Assembly (NCBI RefSeq): GCF_024346975.1
Contig: NZ_AP024886.1
Location: forward strand, 558,001-622,000
Length of the DNA: 64,000 nucleotides
Direction of reading: 5' to 3'
DNA from: Vibrio neonatus
GTDB taxonomy: Bacteria; Pseudomonadota; Gammaproteobacteria; Enterobacterales; Vibrionaceae
The position numbers were made by a program, and so were the translations under genes. The notes under the pieces were generated by a model, which was not told the origin of the DNA, ran no database searches, and saw only the letters and a list, made by a program, of their open reading frames with translations. This document shows, piece after piece, positions 44,234 to 53,457 of the stretch (position 1 is the first letter of the stretch; every line of letters starts with the position of its first letter).

Positions 44234-45223
44234 ATGACCTTAGAAGAAATTGCCAAGCTGGCTGGCGTATCAAAAACCACAGCAAGCTATGTGATAAACG
44301 GTAAAGCGAATAAATATCGCATTAGTGAGAAGACGCAGCGCAAAGTGATGGCGGTTGTGGACGAGCATCACTTTCAACCGGACCACGCGGCATCGTCTTT
44401 ACGAGCGGGTAATAGCCGCTCATTTGGCTTAATCATTCCCGATCTAGAGAACGGCAGTTACGCAAAATTGGCAAAATTGCTGGAGCAAAATTCAAGAAAA
44501 GCCGGCTATCAGATCTTAATTGGTTGCTCTGACGACAACCCAGTGACGGAGCGTGCATTAGCTGAAGCTTTGTTGAGTCGTCGAATAGACGCGCTATTTG
44601 TGGCAACGTCTATGCCTCAAGCAAACGAGTTTTATCAGGCGCTTTTGAACAAAGGGACGCCAGTAATCGCGATAGACCGTTTGTTAGATGATGAAGTGTT
44701 TAGCTGTGTGGTCAGTGAAGATTTTGAAGCGGCGCTGCAACTCACCCAATCCATTATGCATGAAGAGGTGACAAGCCTTGGTATCGTGGGCGCACTGCCA
44801 AATTTACCCGTTTCACGACATCGTCAATCGGGCGTTGAAGCGGCTCTTAAAGGCAGTTCGGTATCAATCAGTTTTGCCTACGGAGAGCACTTCTCAGCAA
44901 ACGAAGGAAGATTGTTAGCTCAGCAGTGGGTGGATAATGATTGTGTTCCTGATGCGATTATCTGTACCTCTTATACCTTGCTCGAAGGGGTGTTGGATGT
45001 GGTGCTGCCGAACCCTGAATTGGTCAAGCGACTGAAAATTGCCACCTTTGGTGATAATCGGTTATTGGACTTTATCCCAATCAAAGTCAACGCCATGGCG
45101 CAGCGTTTTGAAGACATTGCTGACAGTGCATTAGCATTAGCACTAAACGCCAGTGCAAAACGTTATGAACCGGGTGTTGAGTTGATTGAGCGTGCTTTAA
45201 AAGTGCGCAACCAACCAACGTAA
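44234..45223 (+). CDS. cra: Cra/FruR, LacI-family catabolite repressor-activator
   Basis: A 329-residue regulator. The LacI HTH reads TLEEIAKLAGVSKTTASYVINGKANKYRISEKTQRKV, as in Cra, followed by a periplasmic-binding-like effector domain (RSFGLIIPDLENGSYAKLAKLLEQ...). Fructose-1-phosphate releases it from DNA. It is divergent from fruBKA with three Cra-like sites in between, so it represses the fru operon and probably itself. GGAATTGAG precedes the ATG. It ends only 4 bp from the convergent LysR gene. Confidence 0.94.
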   Translation: MTLEEIAKLAGVSKTTASYVINGKANKYRISEKTQRKVMAVVDEHHFQPDHAASSLRAGNSRSFGLIIPDLENGSYAKLAKLLEQNSRKAGYQILIGCSDDNPVTERALAEALLSRRIDALFVATSMPQANEFYQALLNKGTPVIAIDRLLDDEVFSCVVSEDFEAALQLTQSIMHEEVTSLGIVGALPNLPVSRHRQSGVEAALKGSSVSISFAYGEHFSANEGRLLAQQWVDNDCVPDAIICTSYTLLEGVLDVVLPNPELVKRLKIATFGDNRLLDFIPIKVNAMAQRFEDIADSALALALNASAKRYEPGVELIERALKVRNQPT

Positions 45224-45227
45224 TAAC

Positions 45228-46190
45228 TTATTCAACGCAAAATGCCTTGTTTTGTAAGGTATCTATGATGAGCTGTTTCAGCCATTGATGAGCCGCGCTA
45301 TTTAAGGTGCGTTTGTGTTCAATAAGATAAACGCTAATCGCCATTTTAGGCTCATTTTTTAGCTCATAAACCGGCGCTAGGCGCTGCTTAAAATTATCAA
45401 CGCTGCGTAGTGTATGCGTTGATATCAATAGCTTATCTGAGTCTTGCATGGCATCGACTAATGTATTGAGCTGACCACTTTTAAAGACCACATCTCGCTG
45501 TAATCCCTTCGTTTCTAGATAAGTGTCGATGGGGTTGTGCTCACCAAATACTGAACGAATGTCTAAGTTCAAATCAACAAACTGATACTTTAAGCAATTT
45601 TGCAACGTTACTTTTTCTTGCAAGGTTAGAGGGTGATCGAGCATGCCATAAAATACCGCATGGGTATGTCCGATAAGCTCACTGGGAAATTCTTCGGTGT
45701 TGTTGGGTTTTTCAATGTGGATTGAAAAGTCGACTGCTTGCTCTTTAAGTAATGCAGTAGGATCAAGAGACGCTGAGTATTCCACCAGACTGGCGTTTGG
45801 CGCGTGACGCATCAACTCTCTAATTAGCGGTACCGATAATTGTCGGCTCATCAGTGGCGGTAGCGAAAGCCTGAATGTTTGGTTACAGCTTTGCGGAGAA
45901 AACTGAGTGCTATCAATAAGCGAGTTGATAGACAGCAGTATTTCATTGAGCGGCTCTTGCAATGACAGCGCTTTTTCTGTGGGTTGCAATCCGGCTGATT
46001 CACGATAAAAAAGTGGATCATCGAACAAGTCTCGTAACCGTTTTAAGGTTCGGCTCATTGCAGGTTGAGAGAGAAACAGCATCTCTGCCGCTCTAGAAAC
46101 ATTTTTCTCTTTTAATAGCACACTTAAAGAGACTAAGAGGTTTAAATCTAACCGTGATAACTGCTGCTCTAACGTCTTCATGATATCCAC
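45228..46190 (-). CDS. LysR-family transcriptional regulator
   Basis: A 320-residue LTTR with HTH LDLNLLVSLSVLLKEKNVSRAAEMLFLSQPAMSRTLKRLRDLFDDPLFYRESAGLQPTEKA and an effector domain from ~100. The first or the fourth codon (MDIM or MKTLEQQ) may be the start. It is convergent with cra (4-bp gap) and 123 bp downstream of another LysR gene on the same strand. The target is unknown. Confidence 0.86.
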   Translation of the reverse strand: MDIMKTLEQQLSRLDLNLLVSLSVLLKEKNVSRAAEMLFLSQPAMSRTLKRLRDLFDDPLFYRESAGLQPTEKALSLQEPLNEILLSINSLIDSTQFSPQSCNQTFRLSLPPLMSRQLSVPLIRELMRHAPNASLVEYSASLDPTALLKEQAVDFSIHIEKPNNTEEFPSELIGHTHAVFYGMLDHPLTLQEKVTLQNCLKYQFVDLNLDIRSVFGEHNPIDTYLETKGLQRDVVFKSGQLNTLVDAMQDSDKLLISTHTLRSVDNFKQRLAPVYELKNEPKMAISVYLIEHKRTLNSAAHQWLKQLIIDTLQNKAFCVE

Positions 46191-46313
46191 TTAAATCATA
46201 GTAATTAATCATATGGTAACGATCTATGAATATGACTATAGAAGTGTTTTTGACAGTTTGCCTAGTTAATTTCAGGTCAACGACAAAGCGTATTTATACA
46301 TAGAACCAAGCAT

Positions 46314-47216
46314 TTACCATGTTTTTGATTGTTGAATAGACTCTTGTATAAGCGTAATAAACTGCTGATAGCGACTAGGAAGAGGGCGATCTTTTTTTGA
46401 AATCAAATACAGGTCATCTTCCACATTAGTCTTGGCTTGGTGAACATAGAGATCGGGATAAAAAGGCGAGGAGTGCACAGCGCTTAAAGGCAGAACGGTA
46501 AAACCAATCCCTTGTGCGACAGGGTATAAAATTTGGCTTAACTGATTGATATAAGTCACGCGCTTTATAGTCGGTAATGACAGTTCACTCAGCTCTGAGT
46601 TTCCACACTCTTGCAAATACTGCGCTAAATATTGTTCAGCATCAGGGTGTTCAACAAGCCCTAACTTTTGCAATGCGTCGGCATTGATTGGTGCTTGCGC
46701 GTAGCTTTTAGGCAACACCAGACATAAAACTTCAGTGCCAATTTTAGCCACCTCAAATTCAGCTTGGTTTGGCACTTGAGTCACAAGCCCAATCAAAGAA
46801 TGCCCCTGCTGAACATGCTCACAAATTCGTTTGTTAGGCGCAGATTCAACACTGATACTAAGTTGGTCGTATTGGGATTGTAGTGTGATGAACTTAGGAT
46901 AAAGCCACTGCGCCAGCGCACCTGAACAGGCCAGTTTAATACTACCGCTATACGGATCATCGGTTTTTAACGCAGTAAGAAGATGCTGCTGCTGTTCAAT
47001 CAATTGGCAAGCATATTCATACACAGTATTACCTTGCTCAGTCAACTCAAAGCTTTTGCCTTTTTTGATCAAAAGCGGCGCACCGCAAGCTTGCTCTAAT
47101 TTTTGAATATGCTGAGTCACCCCAGGTTGGGTCATAAACAGCGCCTCAGCTGTGCGGGTAAAATGATTCACTTCTACCAAGGTTTTAAAGGTTTTTAGCC
47201 AGCTATTGTTGAGCAT
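46314..47216 (-). CDS. LysR-family transcriptional regulator
   Basis: A 300-residue LTTR: HTH WLKTFKTLVEVNHFTRTAEALFMTQPGVTQHIQKLEQACGAPLLIKKGKSFELTEQG, then effector domain with IKLACSGALAQWLYPKFITLQSQYDQLSISVE. It is in tandem with the LysR gene at 45228 and follows the YcaQ gene on the same strand. The immediate upstream region is AT-rich without a clear dyad. Target unknown. Confidence 0.87.
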   Translation of the reverse strand: MLNNSWLKTFKTLVEVNHFTRTAEALFMTQPGVTQHIQKLEQACGAPLLIKKGKSFELTEQGNTVYEYACQLIEQQQHLLTALKTDDPYSGSIKLACSGALAQWLYPKFITLQSQYDQLSISVESAPNKRICEHVQQGHSLIGLVTQVPNQAEFEVAKIGTEVLCLVLPKSYAQAPINADALQKLGLVEHPDAEQYLAQYLQECGNSELSELSLPTIKRVTYINQLSQILYPVAQGIGFTVLPLSAVHSSPFYPDLYVHQAKTNVEDDLYLISKKDRPLPSRYQQFITLIQESIQQSKTW

Positions 47217-47335
47217 GTTAATAACATTAAGTAATGAATTTGTAGTTAAATCATAATTTAATGTTGAGGGGATGCAAGGCGTGATTGAACTAAATTGTTT
47301 ATTAACTTGTTTATTTATCTATCAGGCCTAAACGC

Positions 47336-48499
47336 TTATTTTAATCTATGAATGGGATAGCTCATATCCGGTTCAACATTATTAAAGGTAGCAAATCTGA
47401 TGAGCTCAGCGTTGAACGCTTCCATAAACTCATCATGTCTTTTTAGTGATGGTTCAATAAATAAGTTGATGACGTTTAAGGTGGATGTTGCTTTGTTGAT
47501 CTTGCAATCGACTCTTGCCACGAGGCGGCCATCCCACAGAACGGGAAGACAAAAGTAACCAAATTGCCTTTTTGTAGCAGGGGTATAGCATTCAAGAGTA
47601 TAGGCGAAGTCAAACAGATGTTTGGCTCTTGCCCTTTGAATGACAAGGTTATCGAATGGTGACAGGATTTTTGCCTGTTTGCGTTTCAACTTATTGTTTA
47701 ATAACTCAAGAGATGAAGATGTCGTGAAATAGCGTTCATTTTTTACTAAAACCTCCACTATCAGGCCTTCTTCTTTCAATTCAACTAGGGCTTTGCTGAC
47801 CTCTTTTTGTACTCCTTTTAGTAGATAGGTGATTTCCTTGAGTTGGCCAATACCATGAGCTTTAAGGAAGTTTAAGATCAAAAATCGGGCATGTTCTTTA
47901 GAGGTTGGTATCGAGGTGTCGATATGTGTAGGAAGCACTCTTTCGGTCAGATCGTACACCTTATGGAAGTTTTTTCGCTCGGTGATCATCAGATCGCCTT
48001 GCATATACAAGTTTTCCAACGCTTGTTTGGTTGGCTTACTTTCCCATCCTGTATGTTTGTTGCAATTGGATTGAAAATCTTTTGCCATCGACGGCCCTTC
48101 ATCTTTGATACGGGCAAGTACCTCTGACATTATTTGCGGGCTTTTCTTGAACCAGTGCGTATGTTTACCCGATTTTATGGCAAGTTTACGTGGTAACGTG
48201 AATCGATAATCTTTCATTGCAAGATAAGACGCGGCATGTGACCAATACTCGAAAACAATCTTTTCTTTGACCATTTGCTGTAAATTATCAAGTTGATAGT
48301 CACTATTACGACTCCAAAGGACATGATGGTGGGCTCGTTGTACAACCGATATGGTATCTATCTGGATATAACTTAAACGCTCTGCAACTTGAACTGATTT
48401 GCTGTAGGCGTTACCGACTAACGGTTGAGCAAGTAATCCCTGCGACAAAAGTGCCAATTTCTGGGCTTGGTGTAGTGACAGTGTTTCCATTGGCCTCAT
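47336..48499 (-). CDS. YcaQ-family winged-helix DNA glycosylase
   Basis: A 387-residue protein of the HTH_42/YcaQ (AlkX/AZL) family. Typical segments are AQKLALLSQGLL, LSYIQIDTISVVQRAHHHVLWSRN, FEYWSHAASYLAM, and LSPFDNLVIQRARAKHLFDFAYTLE toward the C-terminus with VLWDGRLVARVDCKI. YcaQ unhooks interstrand crosslinks by excising alkylated bases; here the residue after the IQ in the catalytic strand is I-D-T. The start may be the ATG at 48499 or 48490 (METLSLH). It is a lone gene. Confidence 0.83.
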   Translation of the reverse strand: MRPMETLSLHQAQKLALLSQGLLAQPLVGNAYSKSVQVAERLSYIQIDTISVVQRAHHHVLWSRNSDYQLDNLQQMVKEKIVFEYWSHAASYLAMKDYRFTLPRKLAIKSGKHTHWFKKSPQIMSEVLARIKDEGPSMAKDFQSNCNKHTGWESKPTKQALENLYMQGDLMITERKNFHKVYDLTERVLPTHIDTSIPTSKEHARFLILNFLKAHGIGQLKEITYLLKGVQKEVSKALVELKEEGLIVEVLVKNERYFTTSSSLELLNNKLKRKQAKILSPFDNLVIQRARAKHLFDFAYTLECYTPATKRQFGYFCLPVLWDGRLVARVDCKINKATSTLNVINLFIEPSLKRHDEFMEAFNAELIRFATFNNVEPDMSYPIHRLK

Positions 48500-49055
48500 T
48501 CACATATTAGGTAAAGGGATGTTCTTCTGAGATTATAAGTAATTTATAAACAAAGAGGGGCAGTGAAATATTATTGGACACCTTGATTGGATATCAAAGC
48601 TCAGGATCCAAGAGACTATATCTTCAATTTTGGTTTGATTTCCGTTTAAAAGGAGCATCTTGCAAATCGTTGTCGCCGCTGTTTTAACTTTGGATATGGT
48701 TGGTGAAACTGGTAGGCAGTCAATTCCTATTTCCTGCGATTCATTTCTCATAGCATGACTCATCTCGATTTCAGATCATAGGAATGATGATTGCTATAAC
48801 TCTATACGCAAATAACAGCAACGCAATAAAGTGCCTGATATGATCAAATTATCAGGCATTACATACACTAATTCACCTTCATTATTTATTAATTTAGCAC
48901 CTTATATAAATTCATTTTTGTGATTGAAGACAAAATAACCATCTATTTAGCTAGATGATTGTCACATTTATAATTTGGTTTAATGTACTTAAAATCTAGT
49001 TTGTGGAAATATTGCGCCATCAGTCAACCAGCTATAAAGAACAAAGGAATTAGAT
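48500..49055. other. intergenic stretch before the leader ORF
   Basis: About 550 bp. An inverted repeat TGCCTGATA/TATCAGGCA lies at 48832-48858. A 76-codon minus-strand frame at 48533-48763 has no ribosome site or recognisable sequence, so I do not call it. Confidence 0.45.
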
Positions 49056-49160
49056 ATGAGTAACAATCTAAAAAACCTAGACCAATTATGGTCAAGCTCT
49101 TTAGCTTGGTACACCAACGACTATAAAATCTCTATTCTTCCTGCATCAATGCACTCCTAA
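49056..49160 (+). CDS. TnaC-like leader peptide (34 aa)
   Basis: A 34-codon ORF with AAAGGAATT before the ATG. The core LAWYTNDYKISILP matches the TnaC arrest peptide pattern: E. coli TnaC has W12-F-N-I-D16-N-K-I with P24. Here W18, D22 (+4), K24 (+6), I25 (+7) and P29 (+11 instead of +12). Five codons (ASMHS) follow the proline, whereas known TnaCs end at or soon after it. TnaC stalls the ribosome in the presence of free tryptophan and prevents Rho termination. The next gene is ridA, not tnaA. This assignment is an inference from pattern. Confidence 0.5.
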   Translation: MSNNLKNLDQLWSSSLAWYTNDYKISILPASMHS

Positions 49161-49168
49161 CTTCTTTG

Positions 49169-49193
49169 ATTAGAAGCTTTCTTAGTTTCTAAT
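49169..49193 (+). promoter_or_regulatory. hairpin between leader ORF and ridA
   Basis: ATTAGAA (49169-49175) pairs with TTCTAAT (49187-49193) eight bases after the leader stop. It could be part of an attenuation or Rho-dependent control region; there is no U-run. Confidence 0.4.
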
Positions 49194-49310
49194 GATCTGT
49201 TTTATACAATCAAAAATATTAATTCATAATCATTGAATCAATTTTTAATAAATTGATGGCTGATTAGTATTAATAAAACTTCTATTCTAAAAACAATAAG
49301 AGAAATAATA

Positions 49311-49694
49311 ATGACCAATATTATTAACACTGAAAAAGCGCCATTGGCGATCGGCCCTTATGTGCAAGGTGTCAACTTTGGCAACCTAGTCATTACCTCG
49401 GGTCAGTTGCCGATTAACCCTGACACGAAAGTGATGCCAGAGGATGTGGCAGAGCAGACTCTACAGTCACTAAATAACGCGCTGGCAATTATCCAAGAGG
49501 CAGGTTTAACTGCGCAAAATATTGTCAAAACCACAGTGTTTGTAAAAGACTTAAACGATTTCCCTATAGTGAATAAAACTTACGGTGAATTCTTTGAGAA
49601 GCACAATGCTAATTTTCCTGCTCGCTCTTGCGTTGAAGTAGCTCGTCTACCTATGGATGCAAAAGTTGAGATAGAAGTAATAGCAACAAAATAA
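49311..49694 (+). CDS. ridA: RidA-family reactive intermediate deaminase
   Basis: A 127-residue member of the RidA (YjgF/YER057c) family. Known residues are present: INTEKAPLAIGPYVQGV at the start, the TSGQLPINP stretch, the active Arg in PARSCVEVARLPMDAKVEIEVIA. It hydrolyses 2-aminoacrylate and similar imines formed by PLP enzymes. It is first in a likely operon with a porin gene and pdxY, and follows the TnaC-like leader. Confidence 0.92.
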   Translation: MTNIINTEKAPLAIGPYVQGVNFGNLVITSGQLPINPDTKVMPEDVAEQTLQSLNNALAIIQEAGLTAQNIVKTTVFVKDLNDFPIVNKTYGEFFEKHNANFPARSCVEVARLPMDAKVEIEVIATK

Positions 49695-49800
49695 ATATAA
49701 TTAATTTACTTCCATTCTTTTTTAAAACGTGAATTTAAACATGGCAGGACATATGAGTCTTTTTGTCATGTTTTTTAATCCCTACATTCTGGAAATTAAA

Positions 49801-50910
49801 ATGAAAAAATATAATAAAATATTATTATTGAGTGCAGGTCTAGTAATGTCTAGCCATGCAATGTCTGCCACTATTTACCAAGATGAAGTTAATAAAGTAG
49901 ATATCTCTGGTGCATTCTTAGCGGATTACTGGCAGCCAGTACACTTCTTGGATCATTACTTTAATACTAGCCGTACTACTATCGGAATTGCTATTGAGCG
50001 TCAAATGGGCAATGGCTGGTCTGGTGATGTGAAATTAGAGTGGGATACACTGCTTAATCCACCATCAAATAAGATTGGTGATACAGGGCACGATCAATTC
50101 CGTAACCGTTTAGGTTATATCACCATTAATAATGAAGACTACGGTAGCCTACGTATCGGTAAACAATATTCGGCTTACCATGATGTTGCAGGTTATATGG
50201 ATAACCTAATCGTGTTTGATCCAGATGCAACGCCACTATTTAGTGACGGCAAAGACGGCGGTTTCCTAGCAACGGCACGTGGTGACAACCTAGTGGTATA
50301 CCGTAAAAGCATCAGCGGCTTAAACCTTTCTGCGCAATACGGTTCTAATAACGTGTCTAACGTGGCTGGTACGCTGGAGCGTGATAGCAACATTGCTGTT
50401 GCTGCTAGCTACGACTTTGAGTTCGGCCTAAGCGTCGGTGCGACTTACATGCAAAACAACATGGATGGCGCATCGGCCGTGCTTAGCGGCGATGATACGC
50501 AGCAATTAACCACATTGGCGGCTAAATATACCCATAAAGGTTTGAAAGTTGCTGCCGCTGTCACTGACGGTAAAAAAGCACACGAAACTGACTTATTAGG
50601 CTATGGCTTTGATGGCACTGCGCCAACGGGTAAAGCGAACGAATATGCCGATGCACTAGGTTACGATATGTACGCTCATTACTACTTCGGTATCGGCATT
50701 CGTCCTTATGTATACCTATCTCACGTAGACTTTGATGATAGCGATGTAAATATTGACGGTGAACGTAGTATCTATTCTTTAGGTTTGAGTTATCATGCTA
50801 CTCCGCAGCTGATTATCTCAGGCGAAGTTAGAAAAACCGAAGAAGATAATCTAGGTGCGGGTAAACAAGAGGATACTCTATCTGGTTTAACAGTTATCTA
50901 CGCATTCTAA
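49801..50910 (+). CDS. Gram-negative porin
   Basis: About 369 residues from the ATG at 49801, which gives a clean signal peptide (LLLSAGLVMSSHAMSA). The frame stays open back to 49729 but those codons do not look like a signal. The mature part alternates beta strands, with NDYGSLRIGKQYS and the typical ending LTVIYAF (terminal Phe). It is a general-porin-type barrel of 16 strands by size. It lies between ridA and pdxY on the same strand (28 bp before pdxY), so it may admit the amino acid or vitamin used by the pathway. Confidence 0.86.
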   Translation: MKKYNKILLLSAGLVMSSHAMSATIYQDEVNKVDISGAFLADYWQPVHFLDHYFNTSRTTIGIAIERQMGNGWSGDVKLEWDTLLNPPSNKIGDTGHDQFRNRLGYITINNEDYGSLRIGKQYSAYHDVAGYMDNLIVFDPDATPLFSDGKDGGFLATARGDNLVVYRKSISGLNLSAQYGSNNVSNVAGTLERDSNIAVAASYDFEFGLSVGATYMQNNMDGASAVLSGDDTQQLTTLAAKYTHKGLKVAAAVTDGKKAHETDLLGYGFDGTAPTGKANEYADALGYDMYAHYYFGIGIRPYVYLSHVDFDDSDVNIDGERSIYSLGLSYHATPQLIISGEVRKTEEDNLGAGKQEDTLSGLTVIYAF

Positions 50911-50937
50911 CTGCGGTTTAAGTAAGGTGTAACAACA

Positions 50938-51795
50938 ATGCAAGGCGTTCTTTCAATACAATCTCATGTTTCTTTTGGTCACGCTGGCAATAGCAGCGCG
51001 GTTTTCCCAATGCAGAGAATGGGATTAGAAGTTTGGCCGATTCATACGGTTCAATTTTCTAATCACACGCAGTATCCCCAAGGTTGGAAGGGGAGTGTGT
51101 TTTCTGCTGATGACATTAGTGATGTCGTCCAAGGGTTGAGTAATATTGGAGCGTTAGAAAAATGCCAAGCGGTGCTGACTGGTTATCAGGGCAGTGCTGA
51201 GCAGTGCAATGCAGTAGCCGATGCTGTTACCCAAACCAAGCTAGCGAATCCTGATGCACTTTACGTCTGCGATCCTGTGATGGGGTCGCCAGAAAAAGGC
51301 TGTATTGTTGCATCAGGTGTGGCAGAGCATTTGTTAACTCGTTTGATGCCTATGGCCGATGTAATCGTACCTAATCAGTTTGAATTAGGGCAATTTGTTG
51401 GCATGGAAATCAATAGCTTGTCAGATGCGGTCAGAGCGTGTCAAAAAGCACTGACCATGGGACCAAAAATAGTATTGGTTAAGCACATTTATTGTGTGTC
51501 TGATGACAAGTTTTCCATGATGTTAGCCTATGAAGGCCAATGCTATTTAGCACAGCGCCCTCAACTTGATTTTGAGCGAGCATTGGTTGGAGCAGGTGAT
51601 TTGATTTCATCTGTTTTCACTGCCGGCTTAGTCAAAGGTTGGCATCCAACAACTGCGTTTAAACATTGTAATGAAGCAGTTTATGGTGTGGTTAAACAGA
51701 CCAAACAAGCCGACGAATGGGAATTGCAAATCATTGCCGCTCAAGATGAGTTTATTACCCCAAGTGAATCGTTTGATTTGATTGAGTGTGATTAA
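50938..51795 (+). CDS. pdxY: pyridoxal kinase
   Basis: A 285-residue ribokinase-family enzyme, the PdxY size. It begins [21 protein letters not shown] as PdxY does, has [22 protein letters not shown] and [11 protein letters not shown], and the catalytic Asp in [11 protein letters not shown]. It makes PLP from pyridoxal in vitamin B6 salvage. Its position after ridA is logical because PLP enzymes create RidA substrates. Confidence 0.9.
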   Translation: MQGVLSIQSHVSFGHAGNSSAVFPMQRMGLEVWPIHTVQFSNHTQYPQGWKGSVFSADDISDVVQGLSNIGALEKCQAVLTGYQGSAEQCNAVADAVTQTKLANPDALYVCDPVMGSPEKGCIVASGVAEHLLTRLMPMADVIVPNQFELGQFVGMEINSLSDAVRACQKALTMGPKIVLVKHIYCVSDDKFSMMLAYEGQCYLAQRPQLDFERALVGAGDLISSVFTAGLVKGWHPTTAFKHCNEAVYGVVKQTKQADEWELQIIAAQDEFITPSESFDLIECD

Positions 51796-52112
51796 TCATA
51801 ATTTCGATAGTGTTTCTATAAATGTGGGGTGTATTTCGCACCGAATAGGAACATTCGAATAGCTCTTGAATAGTGTGAGTTTTTAAGAAGTTATCAATGT
51901 TAGGTTTTGATGGCTTCTTTTTATATGTAGACCAAATGATACTTTTAAAATATGACCACCTGCGTTACCTACAGCATCCATTCAAACGAACAAGATACCC
52001 CATTATATTAGCTCTTATAGAGGTGCACCCTCTGTCAAATTCGAGGCAACGCATCGAGTTTATTTATCAGTTAGGATAATACGTTGGCTTTGTAACGCTT
52101 AGTTCTTAATTT
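51796..52112. other. gene-free gap
   Basis: About 317 bp of AT-rich sequence between the convergent pdxY and SRA-HNH genes; no gene or terminator that I can support. Confidence 0.4.
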
Positions 52113-52988
52113 CTATGTATTTTTGTAATAGTGTTCTCTATGGTACTTAATAAAACGGATATCAACTTTATGAACTTTAACTTGTGTAAGTTCACCAGGT
52201 AATCCTATTAATGTGAAATCATCTGCGATAGTGAATCCGCCATTGTCAAACATAACGTGGTGATTTGGGCACAAACATAAAATATTATGCTCACTATCAG
52301 GGCCATTATGAGGCTCTCCTAGTGGTTTAATATGAGCAGCTTCAGCATAGAGGCCAGCACTAGTTTCTATTGCTAACCCGCAAACCTGACATTTGTATTT
52401 ATGCCAGTTCTTCACATTTAGCGCTTTCTGATAATCACGTACAATCTTGTTAGAGCTCGATGACTTTCTTTTAGGGTCTACATAATCAGCTGGCGGTTCA
52501 TTTACTTCAGTCGTTGGGGCCGATGAATCGAAAGAGACTAATCTGTAGCGCCAAATAATATAGCCAGCTTTACCTACTTCTTTCCAATAATCTTCTACCA
52601 GGTATAAACCTGAGTACTGATACCCAGATTTAGGACTATATTCACTCTTATGATTGTGCCCCCTTACAACTCGGACAGGCAAAGATTCGGTTTTACTTTT
52701 TGCTAGGGAGAGATTTACAGAATCTAAAGTTTGGTCGGCAACTTGTTTCTTTTTAGAGTTTTGGCCTCCAGCCCCAGTGTAAATAATGACATCACCGAAA
52801 TCTTCATCATCCTCATATCCACCGGATAAAACGATTGAATCTGAACCTACATATTTTGAGCCACTTATTCCGGCTACTGTTGGACCGTGAACTCCGGCTT
52901 TTGAGAGTAAATCGCGATTATTAAATTTATCTCCGACCTTCACATCCGGAATATGGCCAAATATTCTTTTTTTCACGGAACCTCCCAA
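52113..52988 (-). CDS. SRA-HNH modification-dependent endonuclease
   Basis: A 291-residue two-domain protein. Residues ~10-155 are an SRA/YDG domain that flips modified cytosine (GVHGPTVAGISG, DSIVLSGGYEDDEDFGDVIIYTG). Residues ~195-285 are an HNH nuclease: C200-x2-C203, AEAAHIKPLG (His219), NILCLCPNHHVMFDNG (His243/244). Such fusions are known type IV restriction enzymes that cut 5mC/5hmC DNA. The start may be the GTG at 52976, which sits 4 nt after GGGAGG; the ATG at 52988 lies in that ribosome site. It is alone, AT-rich and flanked by empty DNA, suggesting horizontal gain. Confidence 0.87.
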   Translation of the reverse strand: MGGSVKKRIFGHIPDVKVGDKFNNRDLLSKAGVHGPTVAGISGSKYVGSDSIVLSGGYEDDEDFGDVIIYTGAGGQNSKKKQVADQTLDSVNLSLAKSKTESLPVRVVRGHNHKSEYSPKSGYQYSGLYLVEDYWKEVGKAGYIIWRYRLVSFDSSAPTTEVNEPPADYVDPKRKSSSSNKIVRDYQKALNVKNWHKYKCQVCGLAIETSAGLYAEAAHIKPLGEPHNGPDSEHNILCLCPNHHVMFDNGGFTIADDFTLIGLPGELTQVKVHKVDIRFIKYHREHYYKNT

Positions 52989-53457
52989 TACAAAACGTTC
53001 TTGATCGTTTCTCTACTTGTTTAATTTTCATTTAAGCTACGATAAATTATTGGAATAAAATGCATATACGTAACATTCAGTTAGCATTGTGTCTTAACAC
53101 AATAATAATCCTGCTTATTATCTTAGAGTAGAATAGCATTAATCTTTTTATTAATAATTACTTACTGTTTATTGAATTGAAAAATGAGATTGGGCCCTAG
53201 ACAAAACATACCATTCTCATACTTAAACTGAATTTAGCCCTAATATGCATGAACCCCCAAATTCTAGAGATTAGAGTGCCAAGCAAATTTGGCCGCATAG
53301 TTCATGGTTGGGTAATTTGGTGTAGTGAAAAGTAAGTCAAATGCCCAGCAGAAGGTTGTGCAGAAAAACTAGCTTAAAACATAATAGCTCAACGACGTGC
53401 TGTGCAAACTCACACCAACACGTCTCTGAGCCCAACCTACCTCGGCGCAATTCCTCG
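52989..53457. other. gene-free gap
   Basis: About 470 bp between the DLH gene's 3' end and the SRA-HNH gene's 5' end (both minus strand). I see no gene. It is very AT-rich near the SRA-HNH promoter. Confidence 0.4.

Noticed and set aside
48533..48763. 76-codon minus-strand frame
   Set aside because: No ribosome site, no recognisable family, low-complexity composition; may be a chance frame.
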